A stretch of DNA of 64,000 nucleotides from DATNPH01 sp036703315 (GCA_036703315.1 DATNPH010000037.1:46800-110799), one strand, 5' to 3'; positions 44,090 to 53,663 are shown, counted from the first letter of the stretch. The notes: generated from the letters alone by a model not told the origin. Numbers and translations: made by a program.

Positions 44090-45823
44090 CTAAGGATTGA
44101 GGGCGTAATGAACTAACTGGGCTAATTTTTGACGCAGTGTTTCCAGCCCGAACCGCTCACTGGCGGAAACGAATACGCCTTGAGGAAATTCGTCTTGAGC
44201 CAGCGTCAAGGTTTCACTATCTACCTGGTCAATTTTATTAAACGCCACCAAAATGGGGCCCGGTGTAACGGGCATTTCCGACAAAATGGTCATCACCGAG
44301 CGGATGTGACTTTGCCATGCCGGATGAGATAAATCCACCAAATGAAGCAGCGCGTCGGCTTCTGTAACTTCTTCTAAAGTGGCACGGAAGGAATCCACTA
44401 GAGGGGGAGGGAGTTCGTGGATAAATCCGACGGTATCGGTTAGCAGAATTTCCATCGGTTCACCGGTCACGGCATTGGGAATGGGTAAGCGTCGTGTGGT
44501 GGGGTCAAGGGTCGCAAACAACTGGTCAGCCGTGTAGACCTCAGCATTAGTGAGTGTATTCAACAGGGTGGATTTTCCAGCATTGGTATAACCGACGACT
44601 GCAACCGTAGTAACTTCCTGTCGCTGACGCCGCTGCCGCAAACGCGAACGATGGGCTTGCAACTGATTTACTTCCTGTTGGAGTCGATTAATGCGACGCT
44701 GAATCGCTCGGCGTTCCGTTTCCAGTTTAGTTTCACCGGGGCCGCGAGTACCGATACCACCCCCTAACCGTGACATCGCCTGACCGCGTCCTGTGAGACG
44801 GGGCAGCATGTATTCGAGCTGAGCCAGTTCTACCTGCAATTTTCCGGCGCGGGATTGGGCGCGTTGGGCAAAGATATCCAAAATGACTTCAGTACGGTCT
44901 ACGACCCGGACACCCGTTTCCAATTCTAGGTTGCGGACTTGAGCTGGTGAGAGGTCGCGGTCAAACACGACGAGATTAGCTCCCAGAGTTTGAACGATTA
45001 GGGCAATTTCCTGAACTTTACCAGCCCCAACCACGGTTTGAGGATGCGGACGCGATCGCTTCTGCCGCATCGTCTGTAATACCTCTCCCCCTGCCGTATC
45101 CACCAACCGGGCGATTTCTGCTAAGCCATCCTCAAATCGCTCTTTAGTCGTCTCGTCCGTCATCAACCCAACGATCAGCACTCGGTCTTGATCGACATCA
45201 ACCTGTTGTGCAACAAATTCTCGCCGGAACTCAGATTCTAGTCCTTCGACCAACTCCAGGAAATCCTGTTTGGTCAGTATATCCAAGCTTAGGGGTGGCG
45301 ACAGACTCCAGCTCTGTTCAACGCCAGTTGCTAGAAGGCGGTCATCTGGATTTTGCACTCCTTGCTCCGTGGGAGGAAGTAAGTGAACTAAGTAAGTCTC
45401 TTTGACATAACCGGTAGCACCCCCTCCCCGCCGCTCAAATCCTGATTCTGTAACCGTCAGTACCACTAAAGCATCGAGTCGTTGAATGACCATGGCGGTT
45501 AAGGCCGCTTCTTTCGGAGTTTCTGACTTAAGCTGAGTGGCAAGACAGCGAATGCCCGACAGTCGTTCTGCGCCGTAGCGGGGCAATTCCAACGGCGGGA
45601 TTTTCGTCTGAGAGGGAGTACCGACTCCCACGCGAATCACCTGTCCCCGCCGATTGATGTAGGTACACACCGGTTGTTTGATGTCCGTGCTGATGGCCGC
45701 CAGTCGTTGGGCAAACTCTGGTGTTGTCAAGCGATCGCTCGGTAAGCGTTGCTGATACAGCCGTTGGAGCTGCTTGAGTTGGCTGGACTTTAAACCCTGA
45801 AGATTCCCGTAGATAGTCTCGAT
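44090..45823 (-). CDS. hflX: Ribosome-associated GTPase HflX
   Basis: A translational GTPase that splits stalled 70S ribosomes. The canonical part has the glycine-rich segment GGGIGTRGPGETKLETERRA, then G1 VGYTNAGKST, G3 DTVGF and G4 NKID. From TTG at 45730 the protein is 546 residues, but the open frame continues upstream for 31 sensible codons (IETIYGNLQGLKSSQLKQLQ, then RLYQQRLPSDR). No ATG, GTG or TTG occurs in that extension before a TAA. The point where I expect the homologous Met is ATC (45821-45823). I give the extended form; the annotated start is therefore uncertain. Confidence 0.88.
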   Translation of the reverse strand: METIYGNLQGLKSSQLKQLQRLYQQRLPSDRLTTPEFAQRLAAISTDIKQPVCTYINRRGQVIRVGVGTPSQTKIPPLELPRYGAERLSGIRCLATQLKSETPKEAALTAMVIQRLDALVVLTVTESGFERRGGGATGYVKETYLVHLLPPTEQGVQNPDDRLLATGVEQSWSLSPPLSLDILTKQDFLELVEGLESEFRREFVAQQVDVDQDRVLIVGLMTDETTKERFEDGLAEIARLVDTAGGEVLQTMRQKRSRPHPQTVVGAGKVQEIALIVQTLGANLVVFDRDLSPAQVRNLELETGVRVVDRTEVILDIFAQRAQSRAGKLQVELAQLEYMLPRLTGRGQAMSRLGGGIGTRGPGETKLETERRAIQRRINRLQQEVNQLQAHRSRLRQRRQRQEVTTVAVVGYTNAGKSTLLNTLTNAEVYTADQLFATLDPTTRRLPIPNAVTGEPMEILLTDTVGFIHELPPPLVDSFRATLEEVTEADALLHLVDLSHPAWQSHIRSVMTILSEMPVTPGPILVAFNKIDQVDSETLTLAQDEFPQGVFVSASERFGLETLRQKLAQLVHYALNP

Positions 45824-46293
45824 AGGCGTTTCTGACCAGTTACCTGGCCCCTGAATCCATCGATTTCTATTTTACAGAAACACTCCTACACCGCATCTAT
45901 ACCTAGATGAGGGCAATACCGGGAAAAGCGTTTACGGCTAAACTTTTCATCGCTTTCCGGAAACTTTTATTAAATTTAATAAAAAAGTTGTATCATAAAG
46001 CACATTTTTGCTTAAATTAATATTCTTAGGATTATTACTCAACTCATTACCATATAGCCCTTGTCGATTGGAGCAGGTACATCCGTAGGGGCGCACAGCC
46101 CTATGCCCCTGCCATTGTGTACATGACACACAATTAAGAAAGGCTATAATTCTTTTTTAAGAGGAATCTCTTATAGAGCAAGAGCAAAACGAAGACGTTA
46201 ATTGCTAGTTTGAGACCTTTGCTGTCAGGGTGCCTAGGGGCTTTTAAAAGTCTAAAGTCTATCGTCAAGAAAACCAAACTATTAAAGGGTATT
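45824..46293. other. AT-rich intergenic stretch
   Basis: 470 bp upstream of hflX and of the small membrane-protein gene, which are divergent. It contains an imperfect hairpin CCGGGAAAAGCG/CGCTTTCCGG near 45917-45961 and a GTAGGGGC/GCCCC block near 46086-46110, a style common in cyanobacterial repeats. No gene is recognised. Confidence 0.4.
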
Positions 46294-46554
46294 ATGTCGA
46301 TGTGTATTATCGACGCAGCAAGTTATCAAGAATTATCCTTAATCCTGACTGCGTTTTACGTTACCAAAGCGATCCAATGTTTCGCTAACTGGTTTAAACG
46401 TTTTAGGCAGGATACTAGCTTGTCAGAATCAGAAAAACGCTTGTGTTTAAAAGTCTTGGCACTGGCAACGGTCTTTTGGCCGATTGTTCTTCCGCTTTCT
46501 GCATTGGAGAAACGCATTTGTGGTTCTCCTTTGGAAGGGGCGTTTTGGCATTAG
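46294..46554 (+). CDS. Small hypothetical protein with hydrophobic segments
   Basis: An 86-residue frame from ATG at 46294 with AAAGGG just upstream. A mildly hydrophobic N-terminal helix (LSLILTAFYVTKAIQCF) is followed by a charged segment and a second hydrophobic stretch (LKVLALATVFWPIVLPLS), suggesting one or two membrane helices. A longer frame from TTG at 46210 adds 28 mostly basic residues. No family recognised. Confidence 0.5.
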   Translation: MSMCIIDAASYQELSLILTAFYVTKAIQCFANWFKRFRQDTSLSESEKRLCLKVLALATVFWPIVLPLSALEKRICGSPLEGAFWH

Positions 46555-46678
46555 CCGTGTAGTTCACAAGGCTAAACTAAAAATCTCTTGTATAGACTCA
46601 AAAGAATAGTAGGGGGCGTCTTCACGTTGGGGTGCGGAAGCATTACCCCCTATTTTGAGGACTCGATTCCACCAAATA

Positions 46679-48375
46679 TTAGCGGCGTTTAGTGTCAGCT
46701 TTCTTTGAGGCTTTTGCCGCTTTTTTCGCGGCTTTTTCGGCGGCGATCGCAGCTAGTTTAGCTTGCTGTTTTTCTTCCGCGATTTTATCTAAATAATAGT
46801 GGTAATCTCCTAGATACGGGCGAAATTCACCCTCTCGGATTTCCACAATTTTGGTAGCGACTTTGGAAATGAAATAACGGTCGTGGGAGACAATCAGCAC
46901 CGTACCATCATAATTCTGGATGGCTTCTTCCAGCATTTCTTTCGCAGGAATATCCAGGTGATTGGTCGGCTCATCCAACATCAGTAAATTAGCGGGACGT
47001 AAAAGCATCTTAGCCAAAGCAAGACGCGCTTTTTCTCCCCCACTCAGGGACTCAACTTTTTTAAACACCGTCTCACCACTAAACAAAAACCGTCCTAATA
47101 AGGTGCGAACTTCCTCGTTTTTCCAATCCGGCACCTCATCATGGATCGTTTGCATGACGGTTTTGTTTAAATCCAGAGCTTCGGCTTGATTTTGCTCGAA
47201 GTAACCCGGAAGGACATTATGTTGACCCAATTGAACCGTCCCTTCCGTGGGTTGTTCCATGCCCATAATTAAATGAAGCAGGGTCGATTTACCCGCACCA
47301 TTAGGACCGAGAAACGCCACGCGATCGCCACGTTCAATCAGTAAATCGGCTCCTAAGAACAGAATCTTGTCATCATAGGCATGAACTAAGTCTTTGATTT
47401 TCACCACCTCCAAACCACTGCGAGGTGCCGGGGGAAAGCGGAAGTGCAGGGTTTTTAAGCTATTGGTTGGCGCTTCAATCCGCTCAATTTTGTCTAATTG
47501 TTTCTCGCGGCTTTTCGCCTGGGTGCTCCGGGTGGCGCTAGCGCGGAAACGATCCACAAAGACTTGCTGCTTCTCCAGTTCCTTTTGCTGACGCTCATAA
47601 GCACTCAGTTGAGCTTCCTGCATCTCAGCTTTCTGTTGCAAATAAGCAGAGTAGTTACCCAGGTATGTCGTCGAGACACCGCGTTCAGTTTCGACAATTT
47701 GGGTACACAGGCGATCCAGAAACTCCCGGTCATGGGAAACAATAACCATTGGGGTTTTTAGACCCTTCAGGTAAGTTTCCAGCCATTCAATGGTTTCTAA
47801 ATCCAGATGGTTTGTTGGCTCGTCTAGCAGCAAGAGGTCGGGTTTTTGCAGCAAGATTTTGCCCAAACTCATCCGCATCTGCCAACCCCCACTGAACGCA
47901 CTGACGAGGCGATCGCCATCTTCTGGCTCAAATCCCATTTCGGGCAAAATCTTCTCAATTTGAGCCTCTAATCCATAGCCATCTAGCGCTTCAAAGTGAC
48001 GTTGGAGTTTGTCTAGTTTGTGGATGAGTCGGTCTAGTTCTTCTGGATTAGCCGTTTCCATCTGTCGCTGCACCTGCGTCATCGAATGCTGCACAGCGTT
48101 CGCTTCCTTAAACACCGTCCAAAATTCTTCGCGAACAGTACGCGTCGGATCGACTTCAAATTCTTGGGTGAGGTAGGCGATGTGTAGGCTAGCGGGACGG
48201 ATAATTTCTCCCGCCGTGGGTTCCATCTCCCCAGCAATGATTTTTAGTTGGGTGGATTTGCCTGCGCCGTTAACGCCGACGAGTCCAATGCGATCGCCTA
48301 CTTTGACTTCCCAGTTGACATCCTTGAGGACTTCGCCTGTAGGGTAAATTTTACTAATATGTTCGAGTCGCAGCA
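46679..48375 (-). CDS. ABC-F family ATPase (Uup/EttA-like)
   Basis: Two fused ABC domains without membrane segments, the ABC-F layout of translation or ribosome-associated ATPases. The first domain has GVNGAGKST, a degenerate signature SGGWQMRMSL and LLLDEPTNHLD; the second has GPNGAGKST, LSGGEKARLALA and LMLDEPTNHLD. A Lys/Ala-rich C-terminal tail (AAKKAAKASKKADTKRR) resembles Uup-type tails. I prefer ATG at 48375/6 over the TTG at 48397. About 565 residues. Which ABC-F subfamily is not settled. Confidence 0.92.
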
Positions 48376-48645
48376 TTAGGAGTGTCTCCAAGGACAATTT
48401 CAGTAGGTTTCGTGATCAGCGACAGACGAGGGTGGAGTCGCCAATGGCTGAATATCCCAATTTATCGTAACAAAATTTAACTACCAATTTGGGACTGGTG
48501 ATTCCGGAAATTTTAACGAGATGGGAGGTATCACATTTGACACCTGGCTTCAACTCTCCATCACGCAAGGTAATATCAAAAATAATTACTTTTGATGCTA
48601 ACGGTTCTTTTTACATACTCTTCCCTGTTTTATTTTAAAATTCTG

Positions 48646-49932
48646 TCACTGCTGCAACCAGTCACTTTTGAGGATGCCATACTGTACAAGATCTTCAAAC
48701 TTTTTCCACTTGCGTATATGTTGGCGGCGGCATCCCTCGTAGTGCATCCCAATCTTCTGCATCACTCGTCCTGATGCTGGATTATGGGGAAAGTGGGCAG
48801 AATGAATGCGATGTAGACCCAGTACCTCGAAGCCATATCTCACCACGGCTCTAGCGGCTTCGGTGCAGTAGCCTTGTCCCCAATAGGGTTTGCCCAGCCA
48901 GTAGCCGAGTTCAGCCTGGTTATTTTCGGTATCGATGCCTAATCCGATCGCTCCACACAGTTCTCCACTTTCACGCAGGGCGATTGCCGAAGGCACCGCC
49001 CGGAGGGCGATCGCAAAGTTGACGGCTCTCCCTTGATCAAATGCAGTTGAATGGGTGTTAATCCACTCCTGAGCCATACCATCTTCGTAGGGATGGGGAA
49101 TTGAGAGCGTCATCGCCGCAATTTCGCGTGCGCCAGCTAACCGTTGCACATCTGGTGCATCTGCCAGGATGAAGGGACGTAGAATGATCCGTTGAGTCTG
49201 GAGGGTGGGTTGTTGAGGATTGTTTTTAACTTCTAACTGAGCAGGACGATATCCGCCAAAGACGGCAAAGCTGAAATTTTTGTACCAGCAATCAACATCT
49301 TGGAAACCTGCCGCTTCCAGCCAACCCAGTTGTGCGTCAAGGGTTGCCATGCGATCGTATTCCATGCGTTTTTGGGCGGCTTTTAGTTCCTCGTCGGAGA
49401 TACCGAGGGTACGGACTGAATCGAGCCACTGTTGTCGATAGCGCTTCTCTAATTCGGGTGTCTTACCCAAAACTTGGTCGGCATTGACGAACATACCCCC
49501 AGGCTTCAGCGCTTGGTAAATCCGCTGATAAAGACGCTTTTTATCCAAGTCGAACAGGTGATGGATGGATAAACCGGAAATCACAAGGTCGTATGGGCTT
49601 TCCCAATCACTTTCGACATAATCACCTATCAGGATTCTTGGGGACTTGCCCATCTTGCTAAATCGGCTCTTCGCCTTTTCTAACATCTCAGGGGCTAAGT
49701 CGAGCAGCGTGAACTCGGCATTCGGGAAGAGCGACTGAACCATACCTGAATACAGTCCGGTTCCCGCACCCAAATCAAGTATCTTCAGGGGTTCACTGCG
49801 ATCGCAAGGGATAATTTCAACCGCTGTTCTGTAGAAGTCATCAAAGCACGGAATCAGGATGCGCCGTAATCGGTCATAATCGGCGGCAGCTGCATTAAAC
49901 GCTTGTTGAATGTTCACTTTAGCTCTCCCCAT
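48646..49932 (-). CDS. SAM methyltransferase-GNAT acetyltransferase fusion
   Basis: Residues 1-225 form a class I methyltransferase: ILDLGAGTGLYSG (SAM motif I), FTLLDLAPEMLEKA, and YDLVISGLSIHHLFD. Residues 240-428 form a RimJ/RimL-type GNAT domain: TQRIILRPFILADAPDVQRL, ELGYWLGKPYWGQGYCTEAA (acetyl-CoA loop) and VMQKIGMHYEG. Both halves look complete. GTG at 49917 is better spaced from GGGGAG than the ATG at 49932. It follows the PhzF gene by 7 bp, so they are one unit. Substrates unknown. Confidence 0.88.
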   Translation of the reverse strand: MGRAKVNIQQAFNAAAADYDRLRRILIPCFDDFYRTAVEIIPCDRSEPLKILDLGAGTGLYSGMVQSLFPNAEFTLLDLAPEMLEKAKSRFSKMGKSPRILIGDYVESDWESPYDLVISGLSIHHLFDLDKKRLYQRIYQALKPGGMFVNADQVLGKTPELEKRYRQQWLDSVRTLGISDEELKAAQKRMEYDRMATLDAQLGWLEAAGFQDVDCWYKNFSFAVFGGYRPAQLEVKNNPQQPTLQTQRIILRPFILADAPDVQRLAGAREIAAMTLSIPHPYEDGMAQEWINTHSTAFDQGRAVNFAIALRAVPSAIALRESGELCGAIGLGIDTENNQAELGYWLGKPYWGQGYCTEAARAVVRYGFEVLGLHRIHSAHFPHNPASGRVMQKIGMHYEGCRRQHIRKWKKFEDLVQYGILKSDWLQQ

Positions 49933-49939
49933 TCCCCGA

Positions 49940-50740
49940 TCAAGTGGCGATTAATTCTCCTCGCAGCACAGTAACCGCTTGTCCGGCGAGAAAGACGCGA
50001 TCGCTCCCCGTATAGCGTACTTTCACCACCCCACCCCGACTAGATGCCTGATAGGCTAAAAACTCATCCTGACCGAGGCGATCGCGCCAGAAGGGAGCAA
50101 GGCAGCAATGAGCGGCTCCCGTTACTGGGTCTTCATCAATGCCTACGCCAGGTGCAAAGAAGCGAGAAATAAAATCATAATCCGAATCTTCCCTAGAAGA
50201 GCTGGTGACAATGACTCTGCCATGGTGCAGGGTTTTGAGTTGCTGGAAATTGGGTTGCATTTGCCGCACCCATTCTTCAGACTCCACTTCGACCAAATAG
50301 TCCAAAGCCGTCTGAAAAACTGATTTGAGCGGCACACCCAAAGCTTGAGAGAGTTCGGGAGGGGGGATTATTGCTTCTGAGCGATTGGCCGGAAAATCGA
50401 GTTCAATCCAATCTCCTTGGCGCTTGGCGATGAGTAAGCCACTTTTGGTGTAAAAACGAGCCACTGCATCCGAGGGTAAATGTCCTTCCGACCACAAGAC
50501 ATGGGCACTCGCTAGGGTCGCATGACCACAAAGCGGTACTTCTACGGCAGGGGTAAACCAACGTAAATTGAAGCCATCGTCCTGCCTGACGAGAAAAGCC
50601 GTCTCTGATAAATTCATCTCCCTGGCTACGTTTTGCATCCAGTCCTCATCCTGGGGAGCCGGCAAAACACAAACAGCCGCCGGGTTTCCGGCGAAGGGTG
50701 TATCAGTGAAAGCATCGACCTGAATGATGGTTTGTCTCAT
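49940..50740 (-). CDS. PhzF family isomerase-like protein
   Basis: A 266-residue two-domain diaminopimelate-epimerase-fold protein. DAFTDTPFAGNPAAVCVLP is the family N-terminus and contains the expected region of the catalytic acid; NLSETAFLV, LCGHATLASAH and GIDEDPVTGAAHCCLAPFW are the other family blocks. Only phenazine producers use true PhzF; here the role is unknown. It is followed directly by the methyltransferase-acetyltransferase gene. Confidence 0.9.
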   Translation of the reverse strand: MRQTIIQVDAFTDTPFAGNPAAVCVLPAPQDEDWMQNVAREMNLSETAFLVRQDDGFNLRWFTPAVEVPLCGHATLASAHVLWSEGHLPSDAVARFYTKSGLLIAKRQGDWIELDFPANRSEAIIPPPELSQALGVPLKSVFQTALDYLVEVESEEWVRQMQPNFQQLKTLHHGRVIVTSSSREDSDYDFISRFFAPGVGIDEDPVTGAAHCCLAPFWRDRLGQDEFLAYQASSRGGVVKVRYTGSDRVFLAGQAVTVLRGELIAT

Positions 50741-50780
50741 AAGGTTGCTCCGGTAGAATGCAAGAACGTGGTGGAAATCT

Positions 50781-51551
50781 CTACTTAGTTTTCTCCGTTA
50801 CAGCCTCTTGTTCCCTCGGTGTTAGCTGATCGGCATGAGCCGGTTCTCCATCCTGTGCAACCACGGGTTTAGTTAAATGGGGTCTAATCAGTAAACTCAC
50901 CCCGATCGCCCAAGCAATCGAAACCATCCAACCGGCGAGAATATCACTGGGATAGTGAACTCCTAGATAAAGACGTGTCCAGCCAATGGATACCACAAAT
51001 ACGCTTCCAATCAACCAAACGGGAAAGCGCCAACGGCTGTTCCAACTCAGAATGACCAACGCCGCTACCAGTGTCATACTCGACATGGCATGACCACTAG
51101 GGAATCCGTAGTCCAACTCTGGAGCGGGTGATGACCATAGGTGGGGACGAACTCGATGTAATAATACTTTGGCGGTGCGGTTAATGATGATGCTGCCGAA
51201 GAGAGTGGTGAGTAAATAAGTTAGCGATCGCCACCGTCGCCGCAGCAATAATACTAGCCCGATCACACTAGCGACGGGAAACACGCCCCAAAATACCCCT
51301 AGCTTCGTCAGGATGGTAGCGAAACCATCCATTTGGGTTGAGGATGTGCTATGAACCGCCAGCAGAATAGGCACATCCCAAGGAAAGCCGCCTTCATTTT
51401 CCCAAACTTCTTCTGCTAGCTCCCCAAAAACTTGTAAGGGTAAGTAGACACCAATAAATAGAATGAGCAAAGAGCGCCAATGAGCAGCAATCAGCTTTTT
51501 GCCAAAGCTCAGGAAAGACTGAAGAAATGCCCTAAAATCTAGTTCAAACAT
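50781..51551 (-). CDS. PAP2-family membrane phosphatase
   Basis: A 256-residue membrane protein of about six helices with the lipid phosphatase triad: KVLLHRVRP, YGFPSGHAMSS and RLYLGVHYPSD. It probably dephosphorylates phosphatidate, undecaprenyl pyrophosphate or a related lipid at the periplasmic side. I use ATG at 51551 rather than TTG at 51557. The right end of the TnpB element lies 33 bp upstream of this start, so insertion may have affected its promoter. Confidence 0.88.
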   Translation of the reverse strand: MFELDFRAFLQSFLSFGKKLIAAHWRSLLILFIGVYLPLQVFGELAEEVWENEGGFPWDVPILLAVHSTSSTQMDGFATILTKLGVFWGVFPVASVIGLVLLLRRRWRSLTYLLTTLFGSIIINRTAKVLLHRVRPHLWSSPAPELDYGFPSGHAMSSMTLVAALVILSWNSRWRFPVWLIGSVFVVSIGWTRLYLGVHYPSDILAGWMVSIAWAIGVSLLIRPHLTKPVVAQDGEPAHADQLTPREQEAVTEKTK

Positions 51552-51583
51552 TCGCAAAAGCTAAACGAGAGTACAGACGCCTC

Positions 51584-51626
51584 GTGAACTACCCCCACTA
51601 AGTCGGAGTACCGAATATAGTGGGGG
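51584..51626 (-). mobile_element. Structured right end of the TnpB element (likely omega-RNA 3' scaffold)
   Basis: On the minus strand CCCCCACTA (51626-51618) pairs with TAGTGGGGG (51600-51592), with an inner TCGG-TACT-CCGA stem, followed by TAGTTCAC ending at 51584. The hairpin overlaps the tnpB stop codon, as in IS200/IS605 elements whose 3' end encodes the guide-RNA scaffold. The guide would begin at about 51583. Confidence 0.6.
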
Positions 51627-52815
51627 CTTCGACAATCACGAGAGAATGCCTTTGCTTGGGCTTGCGTCCAAGTTTTGGTCTTACATCTCCTCCTGCCGCA
51701 GGAGCGCTGGTTCCCAACGCCCATAACAATCTGATACCCTCTGCTCTTATGTTTCTTGCTGCATTTTCGTCTCTATCATGATGAGTGCCGCAATTCGGAC
51801 AAGTCCAACTACGGACATCTAATGGCATCTCCGACATTTGATAGAGACACTTTGAGCAGAGTTTGGAACTAGGAAACCATCTATCAATTTCTATAAGCTT
51901 TCCACCCTTACGTTCCAGCTTGTAATCTAAGAAATTGACAAACATGCCCCAGCCAACATCAGAAATAGCTTTGGCTAGATTGTGGTTGCGAACCATGCCC
52001 TTGACATTGAGGTTCTCCACTACGATGACTTGGTTCTCGTCAACTAACTTCCGTGAAAGCTTATGGAGAAAATCTTGACGGACATTTCTAACTCGTTCGT
52101 ATACTCTAGCCGCAAGCCTTCTTGCCTTCTCTCTAGACTTGCTCCCCTTCTGCTTTCTGGCTAAGTTAGCCTGTTTTCGAGCTAAGTTGCGTTCGTATTT
52201 AGCTAAATGCTTAGGGTTAGCAAACTTAGATGTTTTTTCACCATTATGAACAATGGCAAAATCTTTTATTCCTAAATCAATACCTGCGACCTTACCTTCA
52301 GTTGAAACTTCAGGTTCATCACCTTCCACTTCAAACAAGATAGATGCAAAGTATTTGCCTGATGGGTCTTTTGATATTGTGACAGTCTTAATTTCACCCT
52401 CAAATAACCTGTGAAACTTAGCCTCAATCAAACCAATAAAAGGAACTTTAAGACAGTTTCCTTCAACCTTGATACTCTGAGGGTATTGAATAGACTGTCT
52501 AGCTTTTCTAGATTTGAAACGAGGAAAAGCCGCGCGCTTTTCAAAGAAATTGAGGAACGCTCTAGACAAATTACGAGTGGTTGATTGATATACCTGTGAA
52601 TAAGTCTCTTTTAGCCACTCGTATTCTTTTTTGAGCGATGGCAGAAGCGCATTAAGCGCCTTGTCTGACAACCCTTTTCCTGTCTCTTGGTAGGTTTGAA
52701 TCGTTTTATTGAGTGCGAAATTCCACCACCAACGACTACAACCAAACGCTTTGGCTAGCGATTGTTGTTGTTCGTTTGTTGGATAGAGCCTAACTTTCGC
52801 TACTCGACGTTTCAT
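51598..52815 (-). CDS. tnpB: IS200/IS605-type TnpB RNA-guided endonuclease
   Basis: A 405-residue TnpB (OrfB) that cleaves DNA guided by an RNA from its own 3' end. The RuvC acidic residues are intact: GIDLGIKDFAIVH, VVENLNVKGM and HDRDENAARNI. The zinc ribbon has CSKC and CPNC. The N-terminal RRVAKVRLYPTNEQQQSLAK is typical. There is no tnpA nearby, so the element cannot move by itself. Its ATG overlaps the stop of a small upstream ORF as TGATG. The gene looks undamaged. Confidence 0.93.
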   Translation of the reverse strand: MKRRVAKVRLYPTNEQQQSLAKAFGCSRWWWNFALNKTIQTYQETGKGLSDKALNALLPSLKKEYEWLKETYSQVYQSTTRNLSRAFLNFFEKRAAFPRFKSRKARQSIQYPQSIKVEGNCLKVPFIGLIEAKFHRLFEGEIKTVTISKDPSGKYFASILFEVEGDEPEVSTEGKVAGIDLGIKDFAIVHNGEKTSKFANPKHLAKYERNLARKQANLARKQKGSKSREKARRLAARVYERVRNVRQDFLHKLSRKLVDENQVIVVENLNVKGMVRNHNLAKAISDVGWGMFVNFLDYKLERKGGKLIEIDRWFPSSKLCSKCLYQMSEMPLDVRSWTCPNCGTHHDRDENAARNIRAEGIRLLWALGTSAPAAGGDVRPKLGRKPKQRHSLVIVEAPTIFGTPT

Positions 52816-53063
52816 CAGCTTTCAGTCTCTAAATCTAAATCCCAAATATGGTTTCCAAGCTCAACACGAGGGGCATCTATTATCTGACCTTGCTGATTGT
52901 ACTTGTGGTCGTACCAAGCATTTACTGAGAATACTTGTGCACTGTACCCTTCGGTTGACTCTGCAACAATCACAACTCCCGCCTGATCACCCAAGCTATC
53001 TTTGGGCGTTACATAAGTTTTCCCAACCTTTATTTCCTTGATTAGCCTAGGTTTACTGTGAAT
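52815..53063 (-). CDS. Small ORF coupled to tnpB, start unclear
   Basis: An open minus-strand frame of 82 codons ends at TGA overlapping the tnpB ATG. It reads VGKTYVTPKDSLGDQAGVVI, then AESTEGYSAQVFSVNAWYDH and PRVELGNHIWDLDLE. No ATG or GTG precedes the protein-like part; AAGGAAAT sits 7 bases before a GTT codon. It may be a gene with a lost or unusual start, or a host gene truncated by the element. Family unknown. Confidence 0.4.
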   Translation of the reverse strand: MHSKPRLIKEIKVGKTYVTPKDSLGDQAGVVIVAESTEGYSAQVFSVNAWYDHKYNQQGQIIDAPRVELGNHIWDLDLETES

Positions 53064-53090
53064 TTATTTAATCGTAAAACAGTAAGATGG

Positions 53091-53222
53091 TATTGTCAAT
53101 TGCGCTCCCGTTTGACCGGACGCAATTGACCGCCTTTCATCCCGCCGCTAAACCTGTGGCGGTACTCGCCTCACGGCTCGATGTATCCGCCTTGGCTATA
53201 GCGGGGGACTTCCCGGCGAATT
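53091..53222. repeat. GC-rich multi-hairpin region upstream of the TnpB element
   Basis: GTCAATTGCG (53095-53104) and CGCAATTGAC (53121-53130) form a 10 bp stem. A second stem CCGCC/GGCGG surrounds GCTAAACCTGT near 53143-53163, and a third involves CGGG and CCCG near 53204-53216. It stands out from the AT-rich flanks. It may be the left end of the TnpB element or a remnant of another one. Confidence 0.5.
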
Positions 53223-53267
53223 AGTTAAAAAATTTTTACAGAGGAGTGAGTTTAGCGATTAGCTGCG

Positions 53268-53645
53268 CTAGTTTCTAGGGTAATCGCGAAGCCCTTGACT
53301 AATCGCTTGTAAGAGTTGAACAGTTGAAAAGGGCTTGGTCAGATAGCCGTTTGCCCCTAGAGCCTCTCCTTGATCCATGACGTTTTGGATATTGTCTGCC
53401 GTTAGAAAGAGTAAGGGAATACCTGCCGTCAGTGGATCTTGACGGAGTGTTTTTAATACTTCGTACCCAGAGATCTCCGGCATTCTAATATCACACAAAA
53501 TAAGATCAGGAATCCGCTCTTTTGCCAAGCGTACTCCACTTTGGCCATCTCCTGCCTCAATCGTACTAAACCCATTCGTCTCTAGGATATTCAGGATACT
53601 CTCGCGCAGGATTTCTTCGTCTTCGATGATTAGAACCCTTGTCAT
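53268..53645 (-). CDS. Single-domain response regulator (CheY/PatA-receiver type)
   Basis: A 125-residue receiver domain. DDE-type acidic residues are in IIEDEE, the phospho-acceptor Asp in LILCDIRMPEISGYEV, the conserved Thr in LFLTADN and the Lys in LTKPFS. There is no output domain, so it would act by protein interaction. No cognate histidine kinase lies within the window, though a CBS-domain gene at the right edge may belong to a signalling protein. Confidence 0.92.
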   Translation of the reverse strand: MTRVLIIEDEEILRESILNILETNGFSTIEAGDGQSGVRLAKERIPDLILCDIRMPEISGYEVLKTLRQDPLTAGIPLLFLTADNIQNVMDQGEALGANGYLTKPFSTVQLLQAISQGLRDYPRN

Positions 53646-53663
53646 TAGTTGCTTTTCAGTCTT

